Shown: positions 30,952 to 39,238, counted from the stretch's first letter. The stretch: DNA of 64,000 nt from Advenella mandrilli (GCF_016595155.1 NZ_JAENGP010000014.1:1-64000); one strand, 5' to 3'. The notes: a model not told the origin generated them from the letters alone. A program made the numbers and translations.

Positions 30952-32841
30952 ATGTCCTCTACCAATCCTGCTTTATGTCCCGCCAACCTTGTCGCCCAAG
31001 AGAGTGGCTTTAGTTTGCCTTGTACAGATAATCCCGTTTCGGCCATCACAGAAAGCTTTTGCGAGCTTGATGCATGGTATTCAAGTTTCGTGTCATCTTG
31101 TTTGCAATGGCAGGGCAAGGCACGCCATACCATTGCCCTGAATGGCACGCGTTTTGCCATGCATCTGCTCTTGTTGCGCAAATACTGGCAAGAAGATCCA
31201 TTACGCTGCAAACGTTTGCATCTGATTGTGTTTGAAGAGCGGCCGCTTTCCCGTGAAGATTTTGTAAAAATGGGCGCGCGTCTTTTTCCCGGGCATTTCC
31301 AGGCGCAAGTCAATGAGCTGGCCAGTCACTGGCCTTGCGTATTACCGGGCATGCATCGCATTGACCTGGAAGGGGGCAATATTACCATCACGCTGGCGTA
31401 TGGCGAAAAACGGCGGATGCTGAAAAATATTCATGCCTCTATGGATACCTATATTCTGGCTGACAGTTGTGGCCCTGCCGTACTGGCGCAAGAAAATTAC
31501 AGTGACTGGTTGCGTTATGCCTCACCACAAGTTTATGTGATAAGTCGTGTCCAGGATGAGGGGCTCTTGAGGCAGGCCCTGAAAACCGAAGGTTTGGTAA
31601 CAGGAGAAGCCAGCGTGAGCCAAGATGGAAAGCATCTGGCCTTGCAGGCGCGCTCTGGCAGGCCAATGCCGGTTTATAGGGCGGACCAGGACAGAACTGC
31701 ATTGGTGATCGGGGGCGGTCTGGCCGGCTCTGGGGTGGCGCATGCCTTGGCCCTGCGTGGCTGGCAGGTTAGGGTCTTCGATCCGTCTTTTGCGCATGGG
31801 CAGTCGGCAGGGCAGCAGGGGCATATTGCCGCTGCCCTGACACCGATGATATCAATTGATGATAATTTTCGGTCGCGCTTAAGTCGAGCCGGTACGTTAC
31901 GGGCGCATAGTCGCTGGCGTGATTTCCCGCCAGCGGCTATCCCCGCCCGATGCGGTACCCTTGAGTTAAGCCGAAATAAAGGCCATGCCAAGGATTTGAC
32001 CGAAGCCGTCAAGGCCATGCAATTTCCCCGGGAATGGGTGCGCCATGTTAAACTTGCCGAGGCTTCGGAATTGGCCGGTACGCCCATAGACCGGGAAGGG
32101 GCTTATTTTTCTGCCGGCATGCTGGTTAATCCGGAAGGTCTGATTCAGACTTTGCTGGCCAATAAGGGCATTGAGTGCATGGCTGCCCGGGTGGCATTTT
32201 TATTGCGTAATGAGCAAACCCGGCAATGGGAACTGTTGGGCGCAGATGGCAATGTACTGGCGTGCGGGCATACGGTTGTGGTGGCCTGTGGTTTGCAAAC
32301 CCTTCCTGTCATGCAAGAAAGCGGCCTGATGCAGCAAACCCGTCGTTCCGGTGAGGTGGTGCCGGCCATTCCCAAACTGCATTCCCTTCATCCCATGGGG
32401 GGGGAAGTCATGCATGTACCGGCTGGGCTTGTTAATGGGGGACCCCGTTGCATTATTGGTGGCGAGGGTTATTTTTTACCAGCGGTCAACAACTTATGTG
32501 TCATGGGCAGTACTTATATGCATAATCAATTAATGCCATGTACCAGTAAAGCAGGCCAGGAAACCATTTTGTCGAAAATGCCGGTCACCCTTTGTGCAAA
32601 TCTTAAAAAGGCCGTTCAGGATAATGAGATAAGCGGGTGGGCAGGTATGCGGGCTGTGTTGCAGGGGCGTTTGCCGGTTGTCGGGCAGCTTGATCATGCT
32701 GAGGGCGTTTGGATTGCTGCGGCCTATGCCTCCCATGGACTAACATGGTCGAGTTTGGCTGGAGATGTGATTGGTGCCCGGCTTGAAGGAGAACCGGTAC
32801 CGCTGGAGCGAGATTTGCTAAAAGCGATTTCTCCGCGTTAA
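30952..32841 (+). CDS. mnmC: MnmC-type tRNA-modification protein with degenerate methyltransferase half
   Basis: In E. coli, MnmC converts cmnm5(s2)U34 of tRNA first to nm5 (FAD domain) and then to mnm5 (SAM domain). Here (629 aa) the C-terminal oxidoreductase half is well kept: FAD loop ALVIGGGLAGSGVAHALALRG (as VIGGGLAGSGVAHALA at about 252-267) and the ISIDDNFRSRLSRAGT-like segment. The N-terminal half (about 1-240) still aligns with the MnmC1 fold (KRLHLIVFEERPLSREDF, LPGMHRIDLEGGNITITL), but the expected E-x-GFGxGxNF SAM motif reads ALNGTRFAMHLL (62-73), and the expected DGFxPxxNPxxW block near 170-186 is replaced. I infer that methyltransfer is lost or altered. Start ATG at 30952; divergent from suhB. 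Confidence 0.85.
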   Translation: MSSTNPALCPANLVAQESGFSLPCTDNPVSAITESFCELDAWYSSFVSSCLQWQGKARHTIALNGTRFAMHLLLLRKYWQEDPLRCKRLHLIVFEERPLSREDFVKMGARLFPGHFQAQVNELASHWPCVLPGMHRIDLEGGNITITLAYGEKRRMLKNIHASMDTYILADSCGPAVLAQENYSDWLRYASPQVYVISRVQDEGLLRQALKTEGLVTGEASVSQDGKHLALQARSGRPMPVYRADQDRTALVIGGGLAGSGVAHALALRGWQVRVFDPSFAHGQSAGQQGHIAAALTPMISIDDNFRSRLSRAGTLRAHSRWRDFPPAAIPARCGTLELSRNKGHAKDLTEAVKAMQFPREWVRHVKLAEASELAGTPIDREGAYFSAGMLVNPEGLIQTLLANKGIECMAARVAFLLRNEQTRQWELLGADGNVLACGHTVVVACGLQTLPVMQESGLMQQTRRSGEVVPAIPKLHSLHPMGGEVMHVPAGLVNGGPRCIIGGEGYFLPAVNNLCVMGSTYMHNQLMPCTSKAGQETILSKMPVTLCANLKKAVQDNEISGWAGMRAVLQGRLPVVGQLDHAEGVWIAAAYASHGLTWSSLAGDVIGARLEGEPVPLERDLLKAISPR

Positions 32842-33017
32842 TTTTGCAATATTCTTTGTATTTGCAGATTTAAACGGGAAATAAGCCATATTTAGCAGGA
32901 ATTTTCAGCTAAATCCTTGTTTCGATTTTAATTTTGGTGTAAATGAGTCAAAATAATATATTTTATAGTGTGACCGTTTTGGCGCCACACTAAGCGCAAT
33001 ACTTAAAAAGAACTTAC

Positions 33018-35210
33018 GTGATCCAGCTTGATAATCTAGAATTTGTATCCGCACATTCAGCACATGCCGTTTTTGAAATAGATTCGGGCCTGAGCCTTCG
33101 TATAGAGGCACACGCTCCGGGCGTATTTCGTTTGCGGTGTGGTCCAGCATCCAAACTGGACGATGAAAAACTGAATGCGCGCGCCAGGGCCCGTCAGGAG
33201 TTACTATTGGCCAGGCCCGAGGCTATCGGTGAAATGAGCACCGAGTCTGTTTTGCAAGAAAGTGCCTGGCGTTTTGTCCAAGGGGACATTACGCTGGAAA
33301 TGCATGCCCGACCATTCCGGCTGGCCCTGTTTCGCAATGAACAGCTTTTATTAAGTACAGACAGCCAGTTTGCCAGTCCTTTTGTGGCCGAGATCAGCAA
33401 TGGTCTGCCCGAAAGCTGGGGACTTATGCTGGGTCTGCCTGACAAGGCACCGGTGTATGGCTTGGGTGAAACCCTTGGCGATTTCAACCGTCGCGGTCAG
33501 GAAATTGTTTCCGATTTGCCCGGTTTCAATTATTTGCCTTTGGCCTGGAACCCTCAAGGTTGGGGTATTTACGTAAACTCCCTGAACCGTGTCTTGCATG
33601 CTCCCGGTACACCCGATGAACCGGATACCTACCAGTTGTTTGTTGAAGACAGTGTATTTGACCTGTTTTTATTTGCCAGTGAGCCGGCCGAAATATTTAA
33701 TCAATATTCCGCGCTTGCCGGTCGTGCCGGGCAACCCCCGCTATGGGCCATGGGCACCTGGTTAATCCAGCAAACGGGCCAAGACTTCAACGAAGTTGGC
33801 GAGTTGGCGAAAGCACTGCGTGATCAGGATATTCCGCTCGATACCCTAAGGCTTGACAACCCGTCCCTAATCCAGTTTCAACAGGACAAGCAGGCCCTTG
33901 AATGGGATGTTTCACGCCTTGAAGACGCAAGACGCTATTTTGCCCAACTGACCGAAGACCAATGGTATGCCTGTGTAACGACTTTCCCGGGCGTGCTGAC
34001 TAATACGCGCCTGTTTGCAGACCTGGAAGATCGTGGCTGGCTGCTTTGCAATGATGAAGGGTTGGCACAGGTATTTGACGGGGTTCCGGCTACAGGTGGA
34101 CAGTCTTTTGGCTTGCTTGATTTAACCTATAAAGACGCGTTCCTTTTTTGGCAAGAGCGCCATGCGCAACTTATTGAAGAAGGTGCTAGCGCGATTGAAT
34201 GCAAGTTGCCCATAGCGCTGCCCGACTCAGTCAGTGCCCGTAACGGAGAGTCCGGTCCGCTGTTGCGCACGCTCTACCCATTATTGCTGAAAAACGCCCT
34301 GTTTGAAGCCGTTTCACGTAACAAGATACCTGCAGAAGGGGTGGTGTTAAGTGACAGTCTTGGCCTGGGGTCGCAGCGTACGCCCTGGAAGCAGTTGGAG
34401 TGCCCCGGCAATGACTGGGATGCCCTGCACCAGATATTACGCAGTGCCCTGTCGGTTCAGGCCAGTGGCATCGTGACGCAGGTGCATGAGATAGGTAATC
34501 CGCACATGCTGTCTGGTCCTGTCGATCCTGAATGGTATTTGCGTTGTTTGGGGCTGTCGGTTTTCTCTGCCGGGTTTGCCTTGCATGCAAATCCAGCCTT
34601 GTTGCCCACCGCTTTCAATGAAGACACCCAGTCGCAAATCAAAACCCTGTTCGAGTTGCGTTACCGCCTTATTCCTTATGTGCTTGGCATCATAGAAGAC
34701 TCGGTCAGAACCGGCCTGCCGGTACAGCGCATGATGTCTCTGGCTTTCCCAAACGATACGAAGGCGCAAGAATACGATACCCAATTCATGTTTGGGCCGG
34801 CATTATTGGTGGCACCCGTACTGGAACCCGGTGGGAACGTTGTGGTTTACTTGCCCGAAGGCGAGGCCTGGTGGGACTTGAATACCGGCTGGCGCTATGA
34901 GGGTGGTCAACCTATCAGCCTTGACTGTGCACTTGATTCCGTACCTGTCTTTGGACGTGAAGGGCATATGCTGTGTCTTGGCCCGGTGCTTAAACATTTG
35001 GGCGAGTTCAATACGGCGCGCATACTGGATGAGGTCTGGATGTTTGGCATGCCATTACATAACCCTGTTGTGATGCGCAATAAAATCCGTGTCATGCAAA
35101 TGCAAGGGTCCAGTTATATCAAAGGGCTTGAAGGGTTGCGTATTTTGCAGTCTGAAGGGCTTGAGGTAAAGCGTCGCGGTGCCGAGGTACGCATCTCCCG
35201 GGAGCGCTAA
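33018..35210 (+). CDS. Glycoside hydrolase family 31-like protein, probably catalytically inactive
   Basis: 730 aa with the GH31 plan: N-terminal beta-sandwich ending in PVYGLGETLGDFNRRGQ (146-161), a TIM-barrel region opening with PPLWAMGTWL (240-249), the LRYRLIPYVLG helix (about 547-557), and a C-terminal MFGPALLVAPVLEPGG sandwich. Against the YicI family, the nucleophile Asp (KTDFGE) falls at Lys396 in ECKLPIALP, the acid/base Asp (GGD / GDN) falls at Cys462 in QLECPGNDW, and the HDIGG Asp becomes Glu491 in VHEIGN. Asp280 seems kept. No signal peptide is visible. GTG start at 33018, weak ribosome-binding site. One base separates it from the deacetylase gene. The fold call is firm; the loss of activity is inference. 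Confidence 0.75.
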   Translation: MIQLDNLEFVSAHSAHAVFEIDSGLSLRIEAHAPGVFRLRCGPASKLDDEKLNARARARQELLLARPEAIGEMSTESVLQESAWRFVQGDITLEMHARPFRLALFRNEQLLLSTDSQFASPFVAEISNGLPESWGLMLGLPDKAPVYGLGETLGDFNRRGQEIVSDLPGFNYLPLAWNPQGWGIYVNSLNRVLHAPGTPDEPDTYQLFVEDSVFDLFLFASEPAEIFNQYSALAGRAGQPPLWAMGTWLIQQTGQDFNEVGELAKALRDQDIPLDTLRLDNPSLIQFQQDKQALEWDVSRLEDARRYFAQLTEDQWYACVTTFPGVLTNTRLFADLEDRGWLLCNDEGLAQVFDGVPATGGQSFGLLDLTYKDAFLFWQERHAQLIEEGASAIECKLPIALPDSVSARNGESGPLLRTLYPLLLKNALFEAVSRNKIPAEGVVLSDSLGLGSQRTPWKQLECPGNDWDALHQILRSALSVQASGIVTQVHEIGNPHMLSGPVDPEWYLRCLGLSVFSAGFALHANPALLPTAFNEDTQSQIKTLFELRYRLIPYVLGIIEDSVRTGLPVQRMMSLAFPNDTKAQEYDTQFMFGPALLVAPVLEPGGNVVVYLPEGEAWWDLNTGWRYEGGQPISLDCALDSVPVFGREGHMLCLGPVLKHLGEFNTARILDEVWMFGMPLHNPVVMRNKIRVMQMQGSSYIKGLEGLRILQSEGLEVKRRGAEVRISRER

Positions 35211-35211
35211 G

Positions 35212-36087
35212 ATGGCGGAGAAAAATGCCCGCTCTGTGCCGGTCCTGATGTATCACCATATTACGCCGTCTTCGGGACAAATCACTACCAGCCCCCAAAA
35301 CTTTGAATCGCAAATGGCGGCCCTGGCGGCCAATGGCTACACAAGTCTGACTGCAGGCCAGTTTGCCGGCTATCTTCAGGGCGAAACAGTACCCGAAAAA
35401 TCGGTGCTAATCACCTTTGATGATGGCTATCTGGATAATTACGTTTATGCCCATCCGGTTTTGCAAAAATATGGCATGAATGCGGTCATGTTTCTGGTGA
35501 CTGATTGGGCCGGGCAGGGCGAGCTCCGGCCCGTTGACGGATCAGGTAAGCCTTTACCCGCCTGTCCTTCACATCATGAATGCAAAGAAATTGTTGCGGC
35601 AGGCAAAGCCAATGATATTGCGGTTCGCTGGTCTGAGGTGCAGGCCATGGAAGCCGCAGGTACTTTTGAAATTCATTGCCATACCCATACCCATACCCGT
35701 TGGGATTTGAACTTTGACAGGGCTGGAAAGTGTGCAGGTATTGCCAATGATTTACAACAATCAAAAGCGGCTCTGTTGCAGGAATTAAATAAAAATAGCC
35801 CGCATTTGTGTTGGCCACAGGGGTATTTTGATGATGACTATATCCAGGCTGCCCAGGCATTGGGCTTTAGCATTTTTTATACCACCGATGCCTATGGATT
35901 TAATGTGGCGGGTGGCAACCCGCAATATATTTACCGGATTGCGGTTAGAAACAAACCTGGTGCATGGTTAATACATAGAATCGGCATTGCCAAAAATCCG
36001 TATTGGGGCCCCTTGTACAATCGCTGGAAAAAATTTCGCAAACAACGGCGCAGAGCCAGGGAAATCAGGCGGGCTAACACGGCATAA
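35212..36087 (+). CDS. Polysaccharide deacetylase (CE4 / NodB-domain protein, PgaB-like N domain)
   Basis: 291 aa. Starts with VPVLMYHHITP and has motif 1 TFDDGYLDN (Asp70-Asp71) and motif 2 HTHTH (His157, His161), which supply the catalytic base and metal ligands of CE4 deacetylases. The pattern YHxx ... LITFDDGY ... resembles the deacetylase part of PgaB and YadE, which act on poly-N-acetylglucosamine-type sugars. No signal peptide or lipobox is visible, and the tail is strongly basic (KKFRKQRRRAREIRR). ATG at 35212, one base after the GH31-like stop, so translation is probably coupled. The substrate is unknown. Confidence 0.85.
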   Translation: MAEKNARSVPVLMYHHITPSSGQITTSPQNFESQMAALAANGYTSLTAGQFAGYLQGETVPEKSVLITFDDGYLDNYVYAHPVLQKYGMNAVMFLVTDWAGQGELRPVDGSGKPLPACPSHHECKEIVAAGKANDIAVRWSEVQAMEAAGTFEIHCHTHTHTRWDLNFDRAGKCAGIANDLQQSKAALLQELNKNSPHLCWPQGYFDDDYIQAAQALGFSIFYTTDAYGFNVAGGNPQYIYRIAVRNKPGAWLIHRIGIAKNPYWGPLYNRWKKFRKQRRRAREIRRANTA

Positions 36088-36129
36088 GCATTGTTTTTCA
36101 CATTGCTTGGCTTAAAATTATTTAAGAAA

Positions 36130-36168
36130 AGTAAGCTCCATATTTCCAAAAGAAATATGGAGCTTACT
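36130..36168. terminator. Perfect 17-bp hairpin between the deacetylase gene and metN
   Basis: AGTAAGCTCCATATTTC (36130-36146) and its exact complement (36152-36168) are separated by a 5-base loop, CAAAA. Only a broken T-run follows (ATAATTTTG). It could end the upstream operon, or, lying 46 bases before the metN ATG, act as a leader or operator for the metNIQ operon. Confidence 0.6.
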
Positions 36169-36214
36169 ATAATTTTGTTTGCTGAAACTGGCAAGCAGAT
36201 CACAATATCACATC

Positions 36215-37282
36215 ATGATTCACATTAAAGATTTAAGAAAAACATACAAAACGCCCAAAGGGATTTTTGAAGCCATCAAAAAAATAGACCTGAAGATAGA
36301 GCAGGGTGAAATTTTTGGCATTATTGGCCCCAGTGGAGCCGGTAAAAGCACGTTGGTGCAATGTATCAACTTATTGGAAAAGCCTGACTCCGGTTCTATT
36401 ACCCTTAATGGCCAGGTGTTAACCGGTCTGTCGGAAATCGAGTTGCGTGCGCAACGACGTCGAATCGGTATGGTCTTTCAAAGCTTCAATATATTGTCCC
36501 GGCGCACGGTGTTCAATAATGTGGCCTTGCCGCTTGAAATTGCCGGCGTCAAGAAGGAAGTCATCAAAAGCAGGGTAGATGAACTGTTGAATCTGGTGGG
36601 GCTGTCTCATTTAAGCGACCGCTACCCAGCGCAGATTAGTGGGGGACAAAAGCAACGGGTAGGCATTGCCCGTGCGCTGGCCTGCCAGCCTGATGTTTTA
36701 TTAAGTGATGAGGCGACCTCTGCCCTGGACCCTGAAACAACGGCCAATATCCTGGACTTGCTGCGCGACATCAACCGCAAGACAGGGATTACCATTGTCA
36801 TGATTACGCACCAGATGGAAGTGGTCAAGCAAATTTGTGACCGGGTGGCGGTGTTAAGCCATGGGGCCGTGGTGGAGGTGGGTGCGACTGCCGATATCTT
36901 TGCCAACCCCCAACATGATGTGACTCGGGCTATGGTGTCTGCAGCAACAGAATCCACCTTGTCTGAAGACTCGCAGGAGATTCTGGTGGAACGCCTGAAA
37001 AAGTGGGTTCAGGAAAATCCCGGGCAGGATGCCGCCATTTGGGAATTGCATTTGCATGACTCCCGGGTGTCTGATGGACTGTTTGCAGGCAAGGCCAATG
37101 ATTATGGTGTCAGGCTTTCCTTGTTGCAGGCCAAAGTAGAAGACATCAAAGGGGTTGCCGTAGGCAAATTATATGTACAGGTGCAGGGTAGTGCGCAAGC
37201 TATCCTGAATGCACAGCAGGCTTTAAGTAATGAGGCCGGTGTTCAAATACAAGAGGTGGCATATGAATCCGCAAATGGTTAA
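36215..37282 (+). CDS. metN: Methionine import ATP-binding protein MetN
   Basis: ATPase of the D/L-methionine ABC importer. 355 aa. Walker A GPSGAGKSTLV, signature SGGQKQRVGIARAL, Walker B VLLSDEATSALD, H-loop in VMITHQMEVV. The last about 80 residues form the NIL regulatory domain that binds methionine and inhibits transport in the E. coli protein. ATG at 36215 (MIHIKDLRKTYK) fits the family; an upstream ATG at 36179 adds 12 unlikely residues. Confidence 0.95.
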   Translation: MIHIKDLRKTYKTPKGIFEAIKKIDLKIEQGEIFGIIGPSGAGKSTLVQCINLLEKPDSGSITLNGQVLTGLSEIELRAQRRRIGMVFQSFNILSRRTVFNNVALPLEIAGVKKEVIKSRVDELLNLVGLSHLSDRYPAQISGGQKQRVGIARALACQPDVLLSDEATSALDPETTANILDLLRDINRKTGITIVMITHQMEVVKQICDRVAVLSHGAVVEVGATADIFANPQHDVTRAMVSAATESTLSEDSQEILVERLKKWVQENPGQDAAIWELHLHDSRVSDGLFAGKANDYGVRLSLLQAKVEDIKGVAVGKLYVQVQGSAQAILNAQQALSNEAGVQIQEVAYESANG

Positions 37283-37916
37283 TTTATTAATTGATGCGAC
37301 CTTTGAAACCCTGCTCATGGTTGGGGTTTCAGGGCTGGCGGCACTCTTTCTGGGGGTGCCGCTGGGTGTCGCCCTGATCGTGACCGATAAAGGCGGTCTG
37401 TGGCAGAACCTGGCGGTAAACCGTGTTCTGGGGGCGGTTATCAATGCAACCCGCTCGGTACCCTTTATTATTTTGATGGTGGCGATTATTCCGTTTACCC
37501 GCTTTATTGCCGGTACTTCTATTGGCACCACCGCGGCGATTGTTCCCTTGGCTATCGCGGCTATTCCATTTATGGCCCGGGTTGCTGAAACCGCCATGCG
37601 TGAGGTTGACCGTGGCCTGATTACCGCTGCCAAGGCGATGGGCGCCTCACCCATGCAAATTATTGTCAAGGTGCTGCTGCCCGAGGCGTTGCCTGGACTT
37701 ATTTCCGCCATGGTGATTACCCTGGTTAGCCTGATTGGTTATTCGGCCATGGCGGGTGCCATTGGCGGAGGGGGCTTGGGTGATTTGGGTATCCGTTATG
37801 GTTATCAGCGTTTCTTGCCTGAAGTTATGCTGATTGTGGTAGTAGTATTAATTGTTATGGTCCAGTTGATTCAAAGTGTGGGTGACTGGATTTCCCGACG
37901 TTTGTCACATAAATAA
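37263..37916 (+). CDS. metI: Methionine ABC transporter permease MetI
   Basis: 217 aa inner-membrane permease with five predicted helices. The ABC-coupling loop EVDRGLITAAKAMGASPMQI is clear, as are NATRSVPFIILMVAIIPFTR and GAIGGGGLGDLGIRYGY-type segments. ATG at 37263 overlaps the metN end by 20 bases, a common arrangement. Confidence 0.95.
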   Translation: MNPQMVNLLIDATFETLLMVGVSGLAALFLGVPLGVALIVTDKGGLWQNLAVNRVLGAVINATRSVPFIILMVAIIPFTRFIAGTSIGTTAAIVPLAIAAIPFMARVAETAMREVDRGLITAAKAMGASPMQIIVKVLLPEALPGLISAMVITLVSLIGYSAMAGAIGGGGLGDLGIRYGYQRFLPEVMLIVVVVLIVMVQLIQSVGDWISRRLSHK

Positions 37917-37933
37917 TTCCGAAGGATTCTCAC

Positions 37934-38728
37934 ATGAAGAAAAAATTTGTTAGTCATATCCTGGCCCTGGCATTGGGTGCGGGTCTGGTTTCAACCTCAT
38001 TGGCCGCAGACAAAACACTGAAAGTGGGTGTGACATCCGGCCCACATGCACAGATCATGGAGGTAGTAAAAGAAGAAGCGGCCAAAAAAGGTTATAACAT
38101 TGAAATTATCGAGTTTTCCGACTATGTGCAACCCAATGTGGCACTGGCAGCCGGCGATTTGGATGCCAACAGTTACCAGCACTTGCCTTACCTTGAAAAT
38201 GCCAATGCCGACCGCAATTACGGCATTGTAAGCATGGCAAAAACGGTTGTGTTCCCAATTGGTATTTACAGTAAAAAAATTAAAAATTTCAGTGAAGTTC
38301 AGGAAGGTTCACGTTTTGCCCTGCCCAATGATCCTACCAATGGTGGCCGTGCCTTGTTATTGCTTGAGAAGCAAGGGCTGATCAAGCTTGATCCCAAGGC
38401 GGGCATTAAGGCAACACCAATTGATGTGATTGAAAACCCCAAAAAACTGCGTTTCATCGAGCTGGATGCGGCCCAATTGCCCCGTTCACTGGATGATGTG
38501 GACTTTGCAGCGGTTAATACCAATTTTGCGATTGAGGCGGGCTTGACCCCAAAAGAAGATGCCATGGTGCTGGAAGATGGCGATTCACCTTACGCCAATA
38601 TTATTGCTGTCCGTGAAAAAGATCTTGATCGTGCCGACCTGAAAGAGTTCGTGCAAATTTACCAATCACGGCCCGTTAAGGATTTTGTTGTGAAAAAGTA
38701 CCAAGATTCTATTTTAGTTGCCTGGTAG
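37934..38728 (+). CDS. metQ: Methionine-binding protein MetQ (NlpA family), non-lipidated form
   Basis: 264 aa substrate-binding protein. The signal peptide ends in VSTSLA-AD, a signal peptidase I site; there is no lipobox cysteine, unlike E. coli MetQ. The mature part has the NlpA features LKVGVTSGPHAQIMEV, DYVQPNVALAAGDLDANSYQH and LPNDPTNGGRALLLLEKQG. It completes the metNIQ operon; a tRNA-Lys gene follows 53 bases later. Confidence 0.95.
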   Translation: MKKKFVSHILALALGAGLVSTSLAADKTLKVGVTSGPHAQIMEVVKEEAAKKGYNIEIIEFSDYVQPNVALAAGDLDANSYQHLPYLENANADRNYGIVSMAKTVVFPIGIYSKKIKNFSEVQEGSRFALPNDPTNGGRALLLLEKQGLIKLDPKAGIKATPIDVIENPKKLRFIELDAAQLPRSLDDVDFAAVNTNFAIEAGLTPKEDAMVLEDGDSPYANIIAVREKDLDRADLKEFVQIYQSRPVKDFVVKKYQDSILVAW

Positions 38729-38781
38729 CAAAAAAATATTGACACGATAGTGCAGATCAGTCATAATTTCATTCTTTCAGG

Positions 38782-38857
38782 GGGCTGGTAGCTCAGTTGG
38801 TAGAGCAGCGGACTTTTAATCCGTTGGTCCCGGGTTCGAATCCCGGCCAGCCCACCA
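38782..38857 (+). tRNA. tRNA-Lys (anticodon TTT), copy 1
   Basis: A 76-base cloverleaf including encoded CCA. Anticodon loop CTTTTAA gives TTT. Acceptor stem GGGCTGG / CCAGCCC pairs fully. Identical to the next copy. Confidence 0.98.
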
Positions 38858-38897
38858 TCTGAAAATTAAAGCACGTAATTTTGTAGTACATATTATT

Positions 38898-38928
38898 AGC
38901 CGCTTTTATTTATACAAGCGGCTTTTTT
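38898..38928 (+). terminator. Terminator between tRNA-Lys copies
   Basis: AGCCGCTT (38898-38905) and AAGCGGCT (38916-38923) form a stem followed by T residues. Confidence 0.8.
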
Positions 38929-38932
38929 ATTC

Positions 38933-39008
38933 GGGCTGGTAGCTCAGTTGGTAGAGCAGCGGACTTTTAATCCGTTGGTCCCGGGTTCGAATCCCGGCCA
39001 GCCCACCA
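38933..39008 (+). tRNA. tRNA-Lys (anticodon TTT), copy 2
   Basis: Identical over all 76 bases to copy 1, so probably a recent tandem duplication or maintained by gene conversion. It begins only about five bases after the terminator T-run. Confidence 0.98.
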
Positions 39009-39030
39009 AAATTATTTGGTTTGTTAAAAT

Positions 39031-39063
39031 AAGTCGCTAACAAAAGTTAAGCGGCTTTTTTTT
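39031..39063 (+). terminator. Terminator after tRNA-Lys copy 2
   Basis: AAGTCGCTAAC and GTTAAGCGGCTT form an imperfect stem around an AAAA loop, followed by a run of T residues. The GCGGCTTTTTT half resembles the previous terminator, suggesting that gene and terminator were duplicated together. Confidence 0.8.
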
Positions 39064-39134
39064 GCGTAAAAATTTCAGATATACTTAAGCTACCGAAGCC
39101 AATATTTATACTTACAGTGGTTTGTCGGTTTTTT

Positions 39135-39210
39135 GGGCTGGTAGCTCAGTTGGTAGAGTAGCAGACTCTTAATCTGTCGGTCCAGGGTTCGATTCCCTGT
39201 CAACCCACCA
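39135..39210 (+). tRNA. tRNA-Lys (anticodon CTT)
   Basis: 76 bases with encoded CCA; loop CTCTTAA gives anticodon CTT, reading AAG. The acceptor stem GGGCTGG / TCAACCC has a C4-A69 mismatch and a G7-T66 wobble, whereas the two TTT copies pair fully. Confidence 0.96.
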
Positions 39211-39212
39211 AG

Positions 39213-39238
39213 AGCTATCAATGGTTATTGATAGCTTT
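39213..39238 (+). terminator. Hairpin after tRNA-Lys (CTT)
   Basis: AGCTATCAAT (39213-39222) and ATTGATAGCT (39227-39236) form a perfect 10-base stem with a GGTT loop, followed by a short TTT. Probably ends the tRNA transcript. A second hairpin, GCCC-TTCA-GGGGGC, lies at about 39266-39280, nearer to the converging SulP gene. Confidence 0.65.

Noticed and set aside
36088-36214. SAM-type riboswitch before metN
   Set aside because: Only a single perfect hairpin is seen; no known SAM or SAH riboswitch core could be matched.
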